Positions 10,791 to 22,796 are shown, numbered from the stretch's first letter. The stretch: DNA of 64,000 bases from Alligator mississippiensis (GCF_030867095.1 NC_081824.1:114832162-114896161), one strand, 5' to 3'. Made by a program: numbers and translations. The notes: generated by a model from the letters alone, not told the origin.

Positions 10791-13246
10791 CTAAATAATT
10801 CAAATGACTGTGGTATGCACTGTTAGTGGAGCAATCATCTACACTGCTGATCTAAAAATTGGTTAGTAGAGATTGTAATGCTAGTAGACTACTTAACTTT
10901 TTATATATTCTAGGAATATCCAAAGAAGTGTGTTTCTTTTATCTTCCTGTAACTAGCAGCTAATTTAAACTTGGATAAAAGTCAAATAACTCTACCAAAG
11001 TTTCATTGTCTTCTATAAACTACTGCATCATTACCTAGGCATAGTTATGATGCATAGCTAGGCCTAAAGCCTATAATGAACCCCATATGGCCTCATGCAG
11101 AACCTCACTGAAATCAAAAGTTTCACTTACTTGGAGCTCATTATAGACTGACTGAAAAAAGGTGTTTGCTGCTTATTTTATATATATATATATATACAGA
11201 GAGAGAGAGAGAGAGTGAGGAATATATAGAAATATAGATATTATATATTTTTTTCTATTGACCAATACATATCAAGAAATCTGCTTTCATTTGTGAGGTA
11301 CTGTGAGGTACTGGTTACAGTGTGTATATATGTATGTGTATGTATGCACTCATATATGCATGTACAGTACACACTACCCTCTACTGGTAGGAATCAGCAA
11401 CCTGCATTCATGGGTTTTGTAAACAGAACTAACTGGAAAACAAGGTAGAAAAATGAAAATAAAAAATATACCTTGTATCTTCTTTGTATTTCTCCAAACT
11501 AGTTCTAAATTTATTTGTTAAAAGAAAATATTTCTTCTTTAAAAATTCTATTTTTTCAGTTTTTTTTCATCAACATTTCATTCCAATGAAATATTTGAAA
11601 TTATCGTTATAAACAGCTGTGGTTATAAAGTAAAATATTGCCAGAGATGAAAGATATCCTGCAGCTCAAACAGTATGAGGAAGTAGTTTTGCCATCCTCA
11701 CGAAGAATTGTAAAATAATGGCTACTTGCAGCCTCTGGTGTAATTAAGCTAAAAATCGGTTCAAGATGGATCTGGGATGTATGTTGTTCTATTGTCTGGA
11801 GAAGACATACCTGCTTTTATAGCTATTGTATTGGCACACGAGGGGTAAGATGGCTAGCATCAAATCCAGCTGCATTTTACTCCCCAGTCTTAATGGCCAA
11901 GTACCCATTTATAGTTGATTTAAATAGGGAAAGCCTTCAACACAAGTCCAAAATAAAGCTTTGAATTTACAGCTTCTGAAACCATAGCAGGGCACCTCAA
12001 CCACACTGTAACCAGACCCCACTGGTATACACACTAATGTGAAAACCTCTTGGCTAGCTTATTGCATGTACATCATAGGTACTTGAAGAGGAGCTTCCTT
12101 TAACTGGGGAAAGTATGTAGTAGATTGGCAAGGTTGCAAGTGTGGCAGTTTGTTTTACTGGTCACAGCCTTCACGATGTGTACCATACCACCAACAATAT
12201 TCCTAACACCTAGAGGAAATGACCACTGGGAACAGAATTAGCTCAACTGTGTTTTACATTTACTTCCACGGTATACAGCCATAACACTCATGAAGTCCTA
12301 AGTGGCACAAATTCATTGCATATGCCATCCAAAAATAGGCTAGTAATTTCAAGTAATTTGAGCCAAACAGACCTTAAAGCTGACCTTTCCCTTATCTCCC
12401 TTTGTTTGTGTTATTGTAGCTTTATCCAATCCAAAACTTTTTCTCTGGCTTTCTAACCACTAAGGTTACATTCAGTAGGTTATTAAGAAATTAGGAGTCC
12501 TATTCAGATCTTATCAGTTGGTATTAACAAGTTAAGCACTAAAGCATCAATTTATGATTGATTAAGTACTAGCCTTAGGAAGTGGATTTGGTTGTAGGGG
12601 CACACTAGATGGAAAACACTTTTCTTCATTTTCTATGCATTTCATCATTATCTGGAAGAATCGAGAGAGGAAAAAACATGAGGTAGTAATATCACCCCAT
12701 GTATAAAAGCATGTTATTAGCAACATATTCAATAACAAAATCAAATTGAAGTGGTTTTGCTCCATGGTTCTTAGGAAGTGTTTATAGACCATGATATCAG
12801 TTTTTGTGGCAGCAGTAATACTGTATTTCACAGTTTGCCCAACTATGCCGCTAACTCTGCTGCATTTGATTTATTGGCTGGGAACATTGCACCAGGTAGT
12901 GAGACAATCAACTGAGATCAATAAATATGGATGCAGTTATGTTCATAACAATCAACCATAATATATGCCAGCAGCATCACAATTCTGTGCTTAGTACTAA
13001 ACAAAAGACAAAGAGCAAGAAATAGCATACAAAAGATCATTTCCTAAATGTTTGCTATTCAGTCAAATATAAAGAGATGCAACAGTGATGGAATAACATA
13101 AGAAACCAGTTCAGTGTTTTACATTTTTTGAAGTAACCTGCAGTTAAGTGGTTTATTTCCTAATGTTTGTTGTGTGCTATTCAATAAGGAAAAATGAACT
13201 GATTCAATACTTAGGAATCTACTGTTTAGAGCAGATGAATAGAAAT
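10791..13246. other. Single-copy AT-rich DNA with one microsatellite
   Basis: Apart from the dinucleotide tracts near 11,180-11,215, no gene or named repeat is recognised. Confidence 0.45.
11179..11215. repeat. Compound (TA)n-(GA)n microsatellite
   Basis: Nine TA units (11,179-11,196) are followed almost directly by about eight GA units (11,199-11,215). Confidence 0.95.
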
Positions 13247-13758
13247 AATAGATTTCATAGATTTCATAGACATTAGGGCTGGAAAGGACCTTGCAAGATC
13301 ATTGGATCCAGCCCCCTGCCCAAAGGGCAGGCAGTCAGTGGGGGTCAAATGATCTCAGCAAGATAGGCATCTAAGTGTTTCTTAAAGGAATCCAGGGTAG
13401 GTGCTTGCACCACCTCTGAGGGGAGTCTATTCCAGGCCCTGGGGACTCAGACAGTAAAGAAGTTTTTCCTTGTGTCCAGCCAAAAATGGTCAGCAAAGAG
13501 TTTGTGACAATTGGACCAAGTCTTCCCATGGGTGCCCTGGTGAACAGATGTTCTCCCAGTTCCTGGTGCACACCCCTTATATACTTACAGGCTGCTACCA
13601 AATCACCCCTGAGTCTTATGCTTTTCCAGGCTGAAGAGTCTTATGTCTCTCAGCCTCTCCTCAAAAGGCCTGCTCTCCTGTCCTCTAATCATTCTCGTGG
13701 CTCTCCTCTGGACTCTCACGAGCTTCTCCACATTCTTTCTAAATTGTGAAACCCAGAG

Positions 13759-14502
13759 CTAGACACAATATTCCAGCTGTGGACTCACCAAGGCCGAGTA
13801 AAGTGGGAGGATGACTTCTCGGGTCTTGTTTGAGATGCATTGGAAGATGCAGGCCAGAGTTTTCTTTTTTTTGCTGGCTGTGGCATCACACTGGTGGCTC
13901 ATGTTCCCCTTGTGGTCAGTCATGACTCCCAAGTCTCTTTTAGATGTGGTGCTAGCTAGCCTGGCACTGCCAAGCCTATAAGTGTGGTGTAGGTTCTTTC
14001 TCCCTAGGTGGAGTACCTTGCATTTCTTGGTGTTGAATGCCATCAGGTTTTGATCCACCCACCTTGTAAGCTTGTTGAGGTTGGCTTGGACTGCCAGCCT
14101 ATCCTCTAGGGTGGCCGCACTTCCCCATAGTTTGGTGTCATCAGCAAACTTAGCCAGTCCACTTATAACACCTGAATCCAGATAATTTATCAATACATTT
14201 AAAAGTACAGGCCCAACAACAGAGTCCTGGCGGATGCCACTGGTTACAGTGCACCAAGTTGATTTGGTTCCATCAACTATCACTCTCTGGGTCTGTCCAC
14301 AGAGCCAGTTCCCCAGCCATCAGGTTGTGAAATTGTTTAGACTGCAATTCTCCAATTTTTCCATGAGGCCATCATGGGACACCAGGTCAAAGGCTTTCTT
14401 GAAGTCCAAGAATATGATATCCACCTCTTCTCCTTTGTTCAGGTGATGCATCACCTGGTCATAGAAGGAAATCAGGTTGGTCAGACAAGATCTACCTGCC
14501 AC
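13759..14502 (-). pseudogene. CR1 reverse transcriptase remnant
   Basis: Two open stretches on the minus strand carry the RT palm. The upstream one (14,320-14,502) holds the motif A string FLDFKKAFD. The downstream one (13,759-14,283) holds the catalytic string FADDTKLW, then KCKVLHLGRKN and the thumb-like region ILPLYSALVSPQLEYC. The usual GVPQGSVLGP string is decayed to GIRQDSVVGP. A stop and a frame change separate the two stretches. The C-terminal part continues toward the 3' tail at 13,371-13,601 in another frame. This copy cannot make an active enzyme. Confidence 0.85.
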
Positions 14503-15463
14503 GAAGCCATGGTGGCTCTCTCTCTCAGCATATTACCTTCTGTTAGGATGTTGGTAATGGTTCCCTTGATGATTTTTTCCAATATCTTTCAAGGGATTGA
14601 GGTCAAGCTAATTGGCCTGTAGTTCCCTGGAAATTCCCTTCTTCCTTTCTTGAAGATAGGCACCATATTGGCCCTCTTCCAATTCTCAGACACCTTGCCC
14701 AAGCACCACAAGTTCTTGAATATCCTCACCATAGGCTGTGCTATGTCAGCTAGTTCCTTCAGCACTCTTGGATGCATTCCATCTGGGCCGGTTGATTTGT
14801 GGATGTCTTAAGGTGTTCCCTCACAAGACCAGTGATAATGATAGATGCAGGTTCACCCTCCCCTGGGGATCCTGCCTCTTGTCAGGCAGGGTGATCCTAC
14901 TGATGGAAGACCAACATGAAGTAGTAATTAAAGAGATTGGCTTTTTCCTGGGTGTCAGTTAGCAGCAGCCCCACTTGGTTTAGTAAGGGTACAATGTTAA
15001 CCTTGTTCTTTTTCTGACTTGCCACATATTTGAAGAAGGACTTTTTATTGTCCTTGATTTGAGTGGCCAGTTTGAGCTCAGTTTCAGCCTTGGCTTTCCT
15101 GGCTTGATCTCTACAGATGTGGACTAGGGCTAAGTACTCATTCTTAGTGGTGCTTCCCTTCTTCCATCCTTTATAAGTTTCTTTTTTTAGGTGTAGGTGG
15201 TCCTTGAGTTCCTTATTGAGCCAACGGGGTCATCCATCCCTTTTGCTACTTTTTCTGTGGGTTGGCATGGACTTCCCTTGTGCTTCAAGTATTGTACTCT
15301 TGAGAAACGACCATTCATTATGAACATTCCTCCCTACCAGATTGTGGTTTCTGAGGACCTAAACAAGTAGCCTCCTAAGCTTGTAGAAGTCAGCCTTCCT
15401 AAAGCTAAGGACTTCCATATTGCTGACTGACTTGGCAGCTTTGTGGTGAACAGAGAAAGTGAT

Positions 15464-15694
15464 TCACTCATGCTCACTGTCTCCCAGCTTCTCTTTGATT
15501 CTCAGGTCACTGACTAGATCATCCCCTTTGGCCAGTACCAGGTCCAGCAGTGCCTTGCCCCTTGTCAGTCCATAGACTTCTTGAGACAAATAAAGCTCAT
15601 CAATGCTTGTGAGGAAGCATTGCAACCAATTGGATATGGCTGAGTGCTCTTCCCATGAGATGTTTGGGTAGTTAAAATCACCCATGACAATCAT
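15464..15694 (-). pseudogene. CR1 endonuclease remnant (C-terminal half)
   Basis: A 76-codon minus-strand frame begins MIVMGDFNYPNISWE, the GDFN motif of APE-type LINE endonucleases. It carries LLDLVLAKGDDLV, typical of CR1, and ends near GDSEHE where active enzymes have SDH, so the catalytic Asp of that motif is replaced by Glu. The N-terminal half of the domain is not open here. Part of this segment is duplicated at 16,885-17,046. Confidence 0.8.
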
Positions 15695-16410
15695 GCACCG
15701 AGAGCACGCAGCTTAAGCCAGTTCCCTGACAAACTCATGGTCAAGTTCTTGCTCTTAATTAGGATGCCTGTATTAGACTCCTACTGTTATATCCCCTTCA
15801 CCGTGTTCCCTCCTTATTCTTACCCAGAGGGTCTCAAGTCGCTCTCCTTGGTTGTCAGTCTCTATGTGAAAGCGTATTCCTCTTTCACATAGAGAGCTAC
15901 ACTCCCACCCTTTCTAGCATCACAAGTTCTCCTGTACAATGAATAGCCATCTATACCTGTGGTCCAATCATAGGTGGAATCCCACCAGGTCTCCGTTATC
16001 CCTATGAGATTGTAATCATTACTGTTTAGGAGCAGGGCTAGTTCCTCCTGTTTGTTGTCCAGGCTTCTGGTATTTGTGTAAAGGCAAGTGAGCTTGCCAT
16101 TGCAGGCCCTAGGTTTCCCTGCACTCCTGGAAGACCCTGTCCCTGGGGTGGGGTAAGAGTTTGTTTCCTTGTAAAGCCTGACCTAAAGGTTTGGTGACTG
16201 ATGCCTGGTGGGCTTGCACCAGTGATTATCTGCCCATCCCCGGCAAACTTAGTTTAAAGCCCAGTCAAGCAGGTCAGCCACTCTGGCTGAGAAGAGATTT
16301 TTCACAATGTGAGTGAGGTGGAGGCCGTCCCTTTCCAATAACTTGCTGGCTCTCTCTCTGAAGTGTAGGCCATGGTCGTAGAAGCCAAAGCCTTCATGAT
16401 GGCACCAGCA

Positions 16411-16790
16411 CTACAGTCTTCTGTTTACTTCCTGAATTCTTCTCATCCTCCTATGCCCGTGATCCAGGATTGAGGAGAAAACCACCTGTGCTCCCAACCC
16501 TTTAAACCCTGCTCCTAGAGTCCTGTAGTCATTCATGACCCAGCTGGGATTGCTCCAAGCCATGTCATTTATGCCCACATGGATAAGGAGCATGAGGTAG
16601 TGGTCAGAGGGCCGGATGAGTTTTGGGATCCTTTCAGCTACATCACGGACACGGGCTCCTGGGAGGCAGCAGATCTCATGGGCTGAAGGGTTGGGGTGGC
16701 AGATTGCTCCCTCAGTCCCCTGCAAGAGGAAGTCTCCCACAACATACATCTTGGAATCTATTCTCTGCTCTACCATCAGCCTTCTGCATA
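16411..16790 (-). pseudogene. CR1 ORF1 esterase (SGNH-like) remnant
   Basis: The minus-strand frame includes YVVGDFLLQGTEGAICHP, LPGARVRDVAERIPKL and GAQVVFSSILDHGHRR. This order matches the esterase domain known from CR1 ORF1 proteins. The family motif GDSLL reads GDFLL here, so the nucleophile serine is lost. The frame stays open to 16,842, but the residues before about 16,790 come from the flanking MIR-like sequence, not from CR1. Confidence 0.75.
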
Positions 16791-16870
16791 TGGCCTTGGG
16801 CAATTCGTTCAATTTTAATGAATTTAAAATTCTGTGCCTCAATTTTTCTGAGTTATATCAGTTTCAAATA
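16791..16870 (-). repeat. MIR-like (CORE-SINE) fragment
   Basis: GGCCTTGGGCAATTC is followed by CTGTGCCTCAATTTTTCTGA. This is the order of the complement of a MIR tail (CTTGGGCAA..., then TG.GCCTCA.TTT.C). It abuts the 5' break of the CR1 at 13,247-16,790. Confidence 0.5.
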
Positions 16871-16884
16871 ATTGTCACAGGTCA

Positions 16885-17046
16885 AGCAGTGCCTTGCCCC
16901 TTGTCACTCTATAGACTTCTTGAGACAAATAAAGCTCATCAGTACTTGTGAGGAAGCATTGCAACCAATTGGATATGGCTTAGTGCTCTTCTCATGAGAT
17001 GTCTGGGTAGTTAAAGTCACCCATGACAACCATGCACTGAGAGCAT
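16885..17046 (-). mobile_element. Second CR1 endonuclease fragment, copy of 15,545-15,705
   Basis: This 160-bp piece repeats the segment at 15,545-15,705 with only scattered mismatches and the same orientation. Shared strings include CAGTGCCTTGCCCCTTGTCA and GGAAGCATTGCAACCAATTG. It lies about 95 bp beyond the 5' end of the neighbouring CR1. It is either an independent, doubly truncated CR1 of the same subfamily or a rearranged duplicate. Confidence 0.8.
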
Positions 17047-17094
17047 CATGTGAAAAGTATGGATGTGATCTTCAGGGGAAAGGCATTAATGTGC

Positions 17095-17245
17095 TTCCTC
17101 AACTTGAGAAAGGGTGTTTGTGCCTGAAAGATTGCTAAGAAGAATTTTTCCAACTATTGGAGTTGGTCTAATAAAAGATATCGGATTACCCAAAGAACCT
17201 TGTCTGCCTATGTCCTTAGACCAAAATGGCTACAACCTATACCCT
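17095..17245 (+). repeat. Unnamed dispersed repeat, copy 1
   Basis: The string CCAACTATTGGAGTTGGTCT is followed by AATAAAAGATATC, ACCTTGTCTGCC and CAAAATGGCTACAACCTA. The same order recurs at 24,185-24,350, 28,185-28,300, 51,508-51,680 (minus) and partly at 51,951-52,020 (minus). Confidence 0.7.
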
Positions 17246-19000
17246 GTAAGGACCACAGAGCACTTAATGGTCTGATTTTAATTCATTTGCTCAAGTTTGC
17301 ACTTGGTAGGTAGCAAAATCTATTAGGTACAAACATGCTGTGCAAATGTGTTAAATTTGGGAAGGCAAATTTTCTTATTTTTTTATTACCATAAGAAAAC
17401 ATGATTCTACTGGACCGGCAGTTTTTTGGGTGTATATTGAAATGAAAGGAATATATACCACAATGCAGTGATTTTCAAGCACGAATTACTCTGAAGTACA
17501 TCTGGTACAGAACATACACATACTGAGTTAGAGAACAGCCTGTGGCCCAGTATCTGATTTGTTAATCTATGCTCCTTGAATTTGTAAATAAATACTCTTT
17601 CCACAATGCGATAAACTCTTTAAGCCATCTGGAAGAGAGACTTTAAGTATGTTAAAGAAACAGGAGCAAAGGAATTGCAAAACAGAATACCACTGCTTGT
17701 TTAGTTTAATATTGTAGATGGCTTACAGAGCCAAAATCCCACTATTAACTCAGTGAGAGTGTGGAATTGTGGGCTTTGAGTAGTGATTAGAACATTAATA
17801 AACTTGGCTGTAGTTGCTATACATGGAAACCAACTAGTATTTAAAGAGCCAAGACAGTTGCTTATACTTCCACTTGCTTATTGCCTTTCTGAACCATATT
17901 ATAATGTGTCAGTGTTTAAACTTGTGACCCTTAGTCATCATGGAAAAGATAACAAAATCTGTGAAAAAGCAAGGGCCAAAGGGGATTAGAAGCTAGGCAT
18001 AGAGACAAGATACAAAAGCAGGCAGCCAAATAGGTGCGATACAGGTCTAGTTATGAGCAAAAAGTTTTAAGTTAGGAAAGGAAAATACAGGAGAAAACAA
18101 TTATGGTTGTGCACTACTTCTCGCGTAAATCATTGAAGCAAAAGATGATAAAGTCTTTGGGGAAAAGACCCAATTACCATCCATTTACTGATGACCTGGA
18201 TAATACTTTTGTTTTCCTTCTTGAGAAGACAGGGTTTTTTTTGTGGTATCTTTTATTGAATAAGCTGTGGAGTTGGGAGAAAATTTTGACAAGCTGTTAG
18301 GTATCTGCTGCCCTTCTTTAGGTTGAGTACCATGAAGGCTGAGTATCATGAAGTTTTTTACGTACTTTGAGACTGTCCCTTTCCAAGACATTTATTTTTT
18401 GAAGAATTTGCTTTAAACCTAGTTGTTGATTAAAACAAGTTCTACATTAGATCTGCTTGTCCTCTCTCTACTGTAAGTAAATGAAAACGAAATGGCATGG
18501 TTTTATGGTGGAAGCTAAGTCCTCATCCCTCCAATCATGAGGCAGTCTCTCCACAGGTGCGTCAATGGAATCAGGAAATTATTTTTGGAGATGATACAAG
18601 ACTGAATCAGAGCTGCCATGTCTAGTAATACCAATGTTCCTGTTCAATTGATGTCAATTCTCTAGTACATAAGTCTGATTTAGTTAGCAGCATCTTATAA
18701 GAGACCTCTTCTATTGGGCATGGCCTCTTTAAGATCTTAAAGACAAAAAGCTAGCAGCAACGTGCCTCCCTCAGAACATACTACAGTCCATTTATCTGTA
18801 TTCTCAACACCATTGTCATATATAAAAGACTGAGGCTAAAGCATGTTTTTAAAATAAAAGGCAAACATCCAGACATTTTTGTAAGAGAGAAACATTTTGG
18901 GATACACTCTCTTGATTTTTATTGGTTTTTTTTTTAACTGCTTGATAATTTGCAATCTCATGACTCTCAACAATTAAAACTCATTAGCAAGGTTCTACTA
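17246..19000. other. Single-copy AT-rich DNA, nothing recognised
   Basis: Short open frames only; no exon or repeat could be supported. Confidence 0.45.
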
Positions 19001-19336
19001 CAGGAAACCCTCACTATTTGGGGGTTGGCATTCGTGGTTTCAAATATTCGCGAATGCCGAACCCGCTTCTTAAATAAACTTAAAGGAGCTCCTCAGAAGC
19101 TCTGCGCTTGCTGCCACCAGGCTGCTGCCACTGGGCTCCCACCACTGCCGCTGCGCTCCCACCGCCAGGCTCCCACCATCCCCAGCACAGCTGGGCCACC
19201 ACCGCACCAGCCTCCAGGGGCACTGAGTTCATGAATGCAGGCAGCATTCATGAACCTAGTGCCTTATTGACAAATTTCGCCATTCACAGGAGATACATGA
19301 ATGTATCCCCCACAAATGGCAAGAGTTGCCTCTCTA
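19001..19336. mobile_element. Tigger-like (Tc1/mariner group) MITE
   Basis: After a TA at 18,999-19,000 the left end reads CAGGAAACCCTCACTATTTG, followed by GGCATTCGTGGTTTC and ATTCGCGAATGCCG. This resembles Tigger ends (CAG...CCCTC..TAT..G, then a CGTGG.TTC...CGCG block). The right end mirrors it (CATTCACAGGAG..., GTATCCCCCACAAATGGCAA) and runs into TATA. The middle is GC-rich and has no transposase. Ends are decayed, so the exact limits are approximate. Confidence 0.6.
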
Positions 19337-21237
19337 TATAAAAAGTATATGAGAGAGTGGAGGACAAGAGATCTTACTCACAAGAGAATATTTTCTTTAG
19401 CATTCTGCTGTCACAGAATTATAGATATTAGAGAACGAAAAGACATGCATGATCATATTAGCAATTCCCATAAAACGTGAGGATCATTTCACAGCAGATA
19501 CTCTTCTGTGCCTTGTCCAATCTAACCTTAAATAACATAAACAATAGGACCTTCATGATTCTTCTTAAAATATGTGGGCCAGGTTGAACTGTGAGAAATC
19601 CTCTTAATTAGCTCATGGTTTCTTGTGCCTTAATGCTGAGTGCCTGACAGTCAGACTCCTGACATGCAGCAATAAACACAATTTTAGGCATTTGTTCTGC
19701 AGTTCTAAATACTTCAACCATAATTTTGTTTTTTTTCATGCAGCAGGCTCACAGGTTTATGTACTCTGTTGAAATTACACCAATATTGTCCTGTACACAA
19801 TTCATCATTATTCATGTGGCTTATTCTCAGGAACATTTTTAAAAATTTAATACCATATATAAGTGATGTGTTGGTTTATGAAAGGAACTGTATTAGCAGC
19901 CCTAAGGGTACAAATCCACAACTCACCTGAAAGAAGAGGTACAGCCTAAACATTGGCATCATTTGTTTACCCCCACTGTCCTACATTGCATTACAATCCT
20001 CATCTAGAAGGACTATTTCTGGCCCTGTTTCATGTAAATAACTTAAACATATGCTTTAAGTTCATCCCTCTTCAGAAAAGCATATGCTACAGTTCCACAT
20101 ATATTTAAGTGCTCAGTTGTAGAGGGGATATTGGGAACTCCAGAACTGAGAGGTTTCTCTAATTATTCTTGAGCTTTTTGGCTGAGACCACCAGCAAGTG
20201 TGGCAACGGATGCCACTGAGGTGGCTTCACTGGGAGCTGAACTAAGGTTAAGAACTTCTCTCTCATAAACCACTAAACAATTGTCATATGGCAATGTATG
20301 CCGGCTGTATGAATTATGTTGTTGCATTTACCTTTGCAACTGAAAATTTGGAGCTGGACACATTTCTCCTCACTCTCCCTTGGTCAAAAGGGAATAGAAT
20401 GGAGATGATCTAAATCCTTGCTGTGCTTGTATCTCAATAAGGTTATAGAAGCTCCAGGAGAAATTTTTTTTTTAATGTTATTTTCCTAAATGTTTCTCAG
20501 ACTGAAAGAAACAAACCCCAATCCTTTCATGAGTATGGGCTTCCTGAGGTTTCCCCTGTTCCCTTGTTTTAAAAATGCCTTTAGCTACCTCAAATTAAAA
20601 GGGAATCATTGTGCTCTTTGTGGTCTGACCATCATCTCAAGATTCTAGTCACTGACCAGTGTTCACAGTTTTCAATTAAGGTCAGAAGAACTATTTTTTA
20701 AACAAAAGATAAAAAATTATCATACCAGGAAAGTGACATTTTTACAATGAATCTAATTATTATGATTGACCCTGCTTGTTTGTTCATTAAAAAATGAAGC
20801 AGACTGGTCAATGTCTGCCAAGGAAAATACTTTCAGCCATTTCAATTACTGTTTTAATTGGCCAGGCCTTCCTGCCAGATTATCCTCTAATCTGTGCAAG
20901 AATGTTGTTTGGAAAAGATGAAGTATGCCTGACTTGGAGGCCACATTCATCACTTCAGCACATTCTAGGCCCCATAACTTTCCTTCAGCATACCCAGATC
21001 ACTTTACTTTTATAGGTTGTATAAAAGACTTATTTGTCACTATCATCTTGCTGAAGTGTCTGAGGACATCAGTGTGTCATGATCTAAAGACAAGAAGTAT
21101 GATACAGCTCAAAATCCACTCCTCCCCCCGAAAAATAGCTTGTGGTTACATTCTCTCACAGAAACTGTTGAGTTTGACTAATATTACCTGAAAAATTATG
21201 GTCAAGTTGGCTTTACGGTCAAGAACTCAGACCACCC
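19337..21237. other. Single-copy AT-rich DNA, nothing recognised
   Basis: No gene or recognisable repeat. A pair of overlapping short frames at 20,794-21,191 shows no domain. Confidence 0.45.
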
Positions 21238-21242
21238 CTCAG

Positions 21243-21975
21243 ACCACGTCTACACATGTGCTTAACTGCAGAGTATACTAATTAGCTGCGGAGTAAAATG
21301 TCACCATCTACATGTGCAACACTATTAGGCCACAGTGAATTAATTAATGCCGCTGTAAGTACTGTTGGGGATAGTACTATTTTACGGAAGGGTAATTAAC
21401 TGTGCTTAAATGTACATCTGGTGCCTAGCAACATGATTCCACACTTTCAGCACCCTCATGCTGCAGCTAGCCCCTTCACTTCCTGACAGTGCCCCCCCCC
21501 CAGAGCCTGGGGCTGACTGCCTGTGCCTCCTACCAACCCAGGCTGAGCAGGGCAGGAGTTGCTCCATCCCAGCTCAAATTGCTCCACCCCAGTTCATAGA
21601 TTCATAGATTCATAGATGTTAGGGTAGGAAGGGACCTCAATAGATCATCGAGTCCGACCCCCTGCATAAGCAGGAAAGAGTGCTGGGTCTAGATGACCCC
21701 AGCTAGATATTCGTCTAACCTCCTCTTGAAGACCCCTAGGGTAGGGGAGAGCACCACCTCCCTTGGGAGCCCGTTCCAGACCTTGGCCACTCGAACTGTG
21801 AAGAAGTTCTTCCTTATGTCCAGTCTAAATCTGCTCTCTACTAGCTTGTGGCCATTAAATTCAAATTGCTGCTGTCCCAAGTGCACGTGTAGATGCTGCA
21901 CCCAGGAGTAGTTTACTCTGGCTCAAACTGCTCTGGAGTTTATTGCTTCATATTAATTGCATGTGTAGACGTACC
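21243..21975. mobile_element. MITE with TCTACACATG ends, split by a CR1 tail
   Basis: The left end reads ACCACGTCTACACATG and the reverse complement of the right end reads GGTACGTCTACACATG. A 13-bp core (ACGTCTACACATG) is identical. CTCAG flanks both sides (21,238-21,242 and 21,976-21,980), a possible target duplication. Removing the CR1 piece at 21,594-21,857 leaves about 470 bp with no coding sequence. Its ends resemble those of the copies at 1,912 and 51,223. Confidence 0.65.
21594..21857 (-). mobile_element. CR1 3' end fragment
   Basis: Three TCATAGAT units form the tail, followed by the CR1 3' region. It encodes on the minus strand the last residues of the RT protein, including [20 protein letters not shown] and [13 protein letters not shown] before the stop. 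These match the C-terminus of the copy at 56,535 closely, so both belong to one subfamily. The similar string TCAAATTGCT lies on both sides and may be a target duplication. Confidence 0.9.
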
Positions 21976-22261
21976 CTCAGAGTGTTCAAATTAATATCAC
22001 ATATTCAATTGAAACTCTTTTTGATACTGTATGAGTAAGCAACAGTTTTTAGGCCTTTACTGCTTCTATTCTCTCAAATTATAAAAGCACTAAAGCAACT
22101 GTCTGAGTTAGACAAAGTTCTGCCCTGTAACTTAACATGCTTGATTTTTTTAGGATGCATCTGAACCTAACCAAGTGAGCCTAAAGTTAAGACTGAGAAT
22201 TAAAAATGTCAAACAAGCCTAAGATATTTTTAAACTATTAAACAAAACTATTCATGTGACG

Positions 22262-22340
22262 AAGACACTAGATCTAGGTTCAGTTCCTTGCTCTACTAAA
22301 GACTTCCTGTGTAATTCTGGCCATGTTACCTAACAATAGG
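22262..22340 (-). repeat. MIR-like (CORE-SINE) fragment
   Basis: GATCTAGGTTCAGTTCC is followed by CTTGCTCTACTAAAGACTTC, CTGTGTAATTCTGG and CATGTTACCTAA. This parallels the complement of the MIR core (GGTTC.A.TCC...GCTCTRC.A...TGTG...TGG.CA..TTAC). Confidence 0.45.
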
Positions 22341-22625
22341 GATTTTATTAATAGGGATCTTATAGGGATCTTAGGGATCTTTTCAAATTATGTACTTGAA
22401 AAGGATAGGAAATTTGAGGGGAAAACAAATATTGGAATAATCTATAACAGAATAGCATGGAATAGCATAAAGTGTTACAATGATTGTCTTGCTGCTTATC
22501 TGAGAACACCTGTACAGTTGGCCCTCACCCTAGCAACATATAGAATATATCTCATTTTTACCTGGGTCATCTCAGTGTCACCCATAGCTACTGAGCTTAA
22601 AAAGGAGAGAGACCTTGTCACTATC

Positions 22626-22646
22626 AAAGGAAGGAAGGAAGGAAGG
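22626..22646. repeat. (AAGG)n microsatellite
   Basis: Five tandem AAGG units. Confidence 0.9.
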
Positions 22647-22796
22647 TTTTAGATATGAAGAAGTGGCTCCAGGCTCCTGTACCTGATACAAGTGCCAGTT
22701 ATAATGACAGTAAGGGACCTATCGCAGAAGTAGTAGCCCTAAAATTATGCATTAATGATATTTCAGTCTGGCACTTATGAAAAATGTAGTCATCAC

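Larger units (their letters stand above)
13247..16790 (-). mobile_element. CR1 LINE, about 3.5 kb, degraded
   Basis: A minus-strand CR1 retrotransposon. The 3' tail lies at 13,247-13,268 as two copies of the ATTTCATAG-type repeat, and the body then reads through reverse transcriptase, endonuclease and the ORF1 esterase up to about 16,790. CR1 elements copy their RNA at the nick made by their own APE-type endonuclease. Full-length family members are roughly 4.5 kb, so this copy is 5'-truncated. Its coding frames are split by several stops and frameshifts. The 5' break abuts a MIR-like piece (16,791-16,870). Confidence 0.9.
21981..22796. other. Mostly single-copy DNA
   Basis: Apart from a MIR-like scrap (22,262-22,340) and a short AAGG microsatellite (22,626-22,646), nothing is recognised. 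Confidence 0.45.

Noticed and set aside
13371-13601. Short minus-strand frame considered as a separate gene
   Set aside because: It is the C-terminal end of the CR1 RT read in a shifted frame next to the 3' tail.
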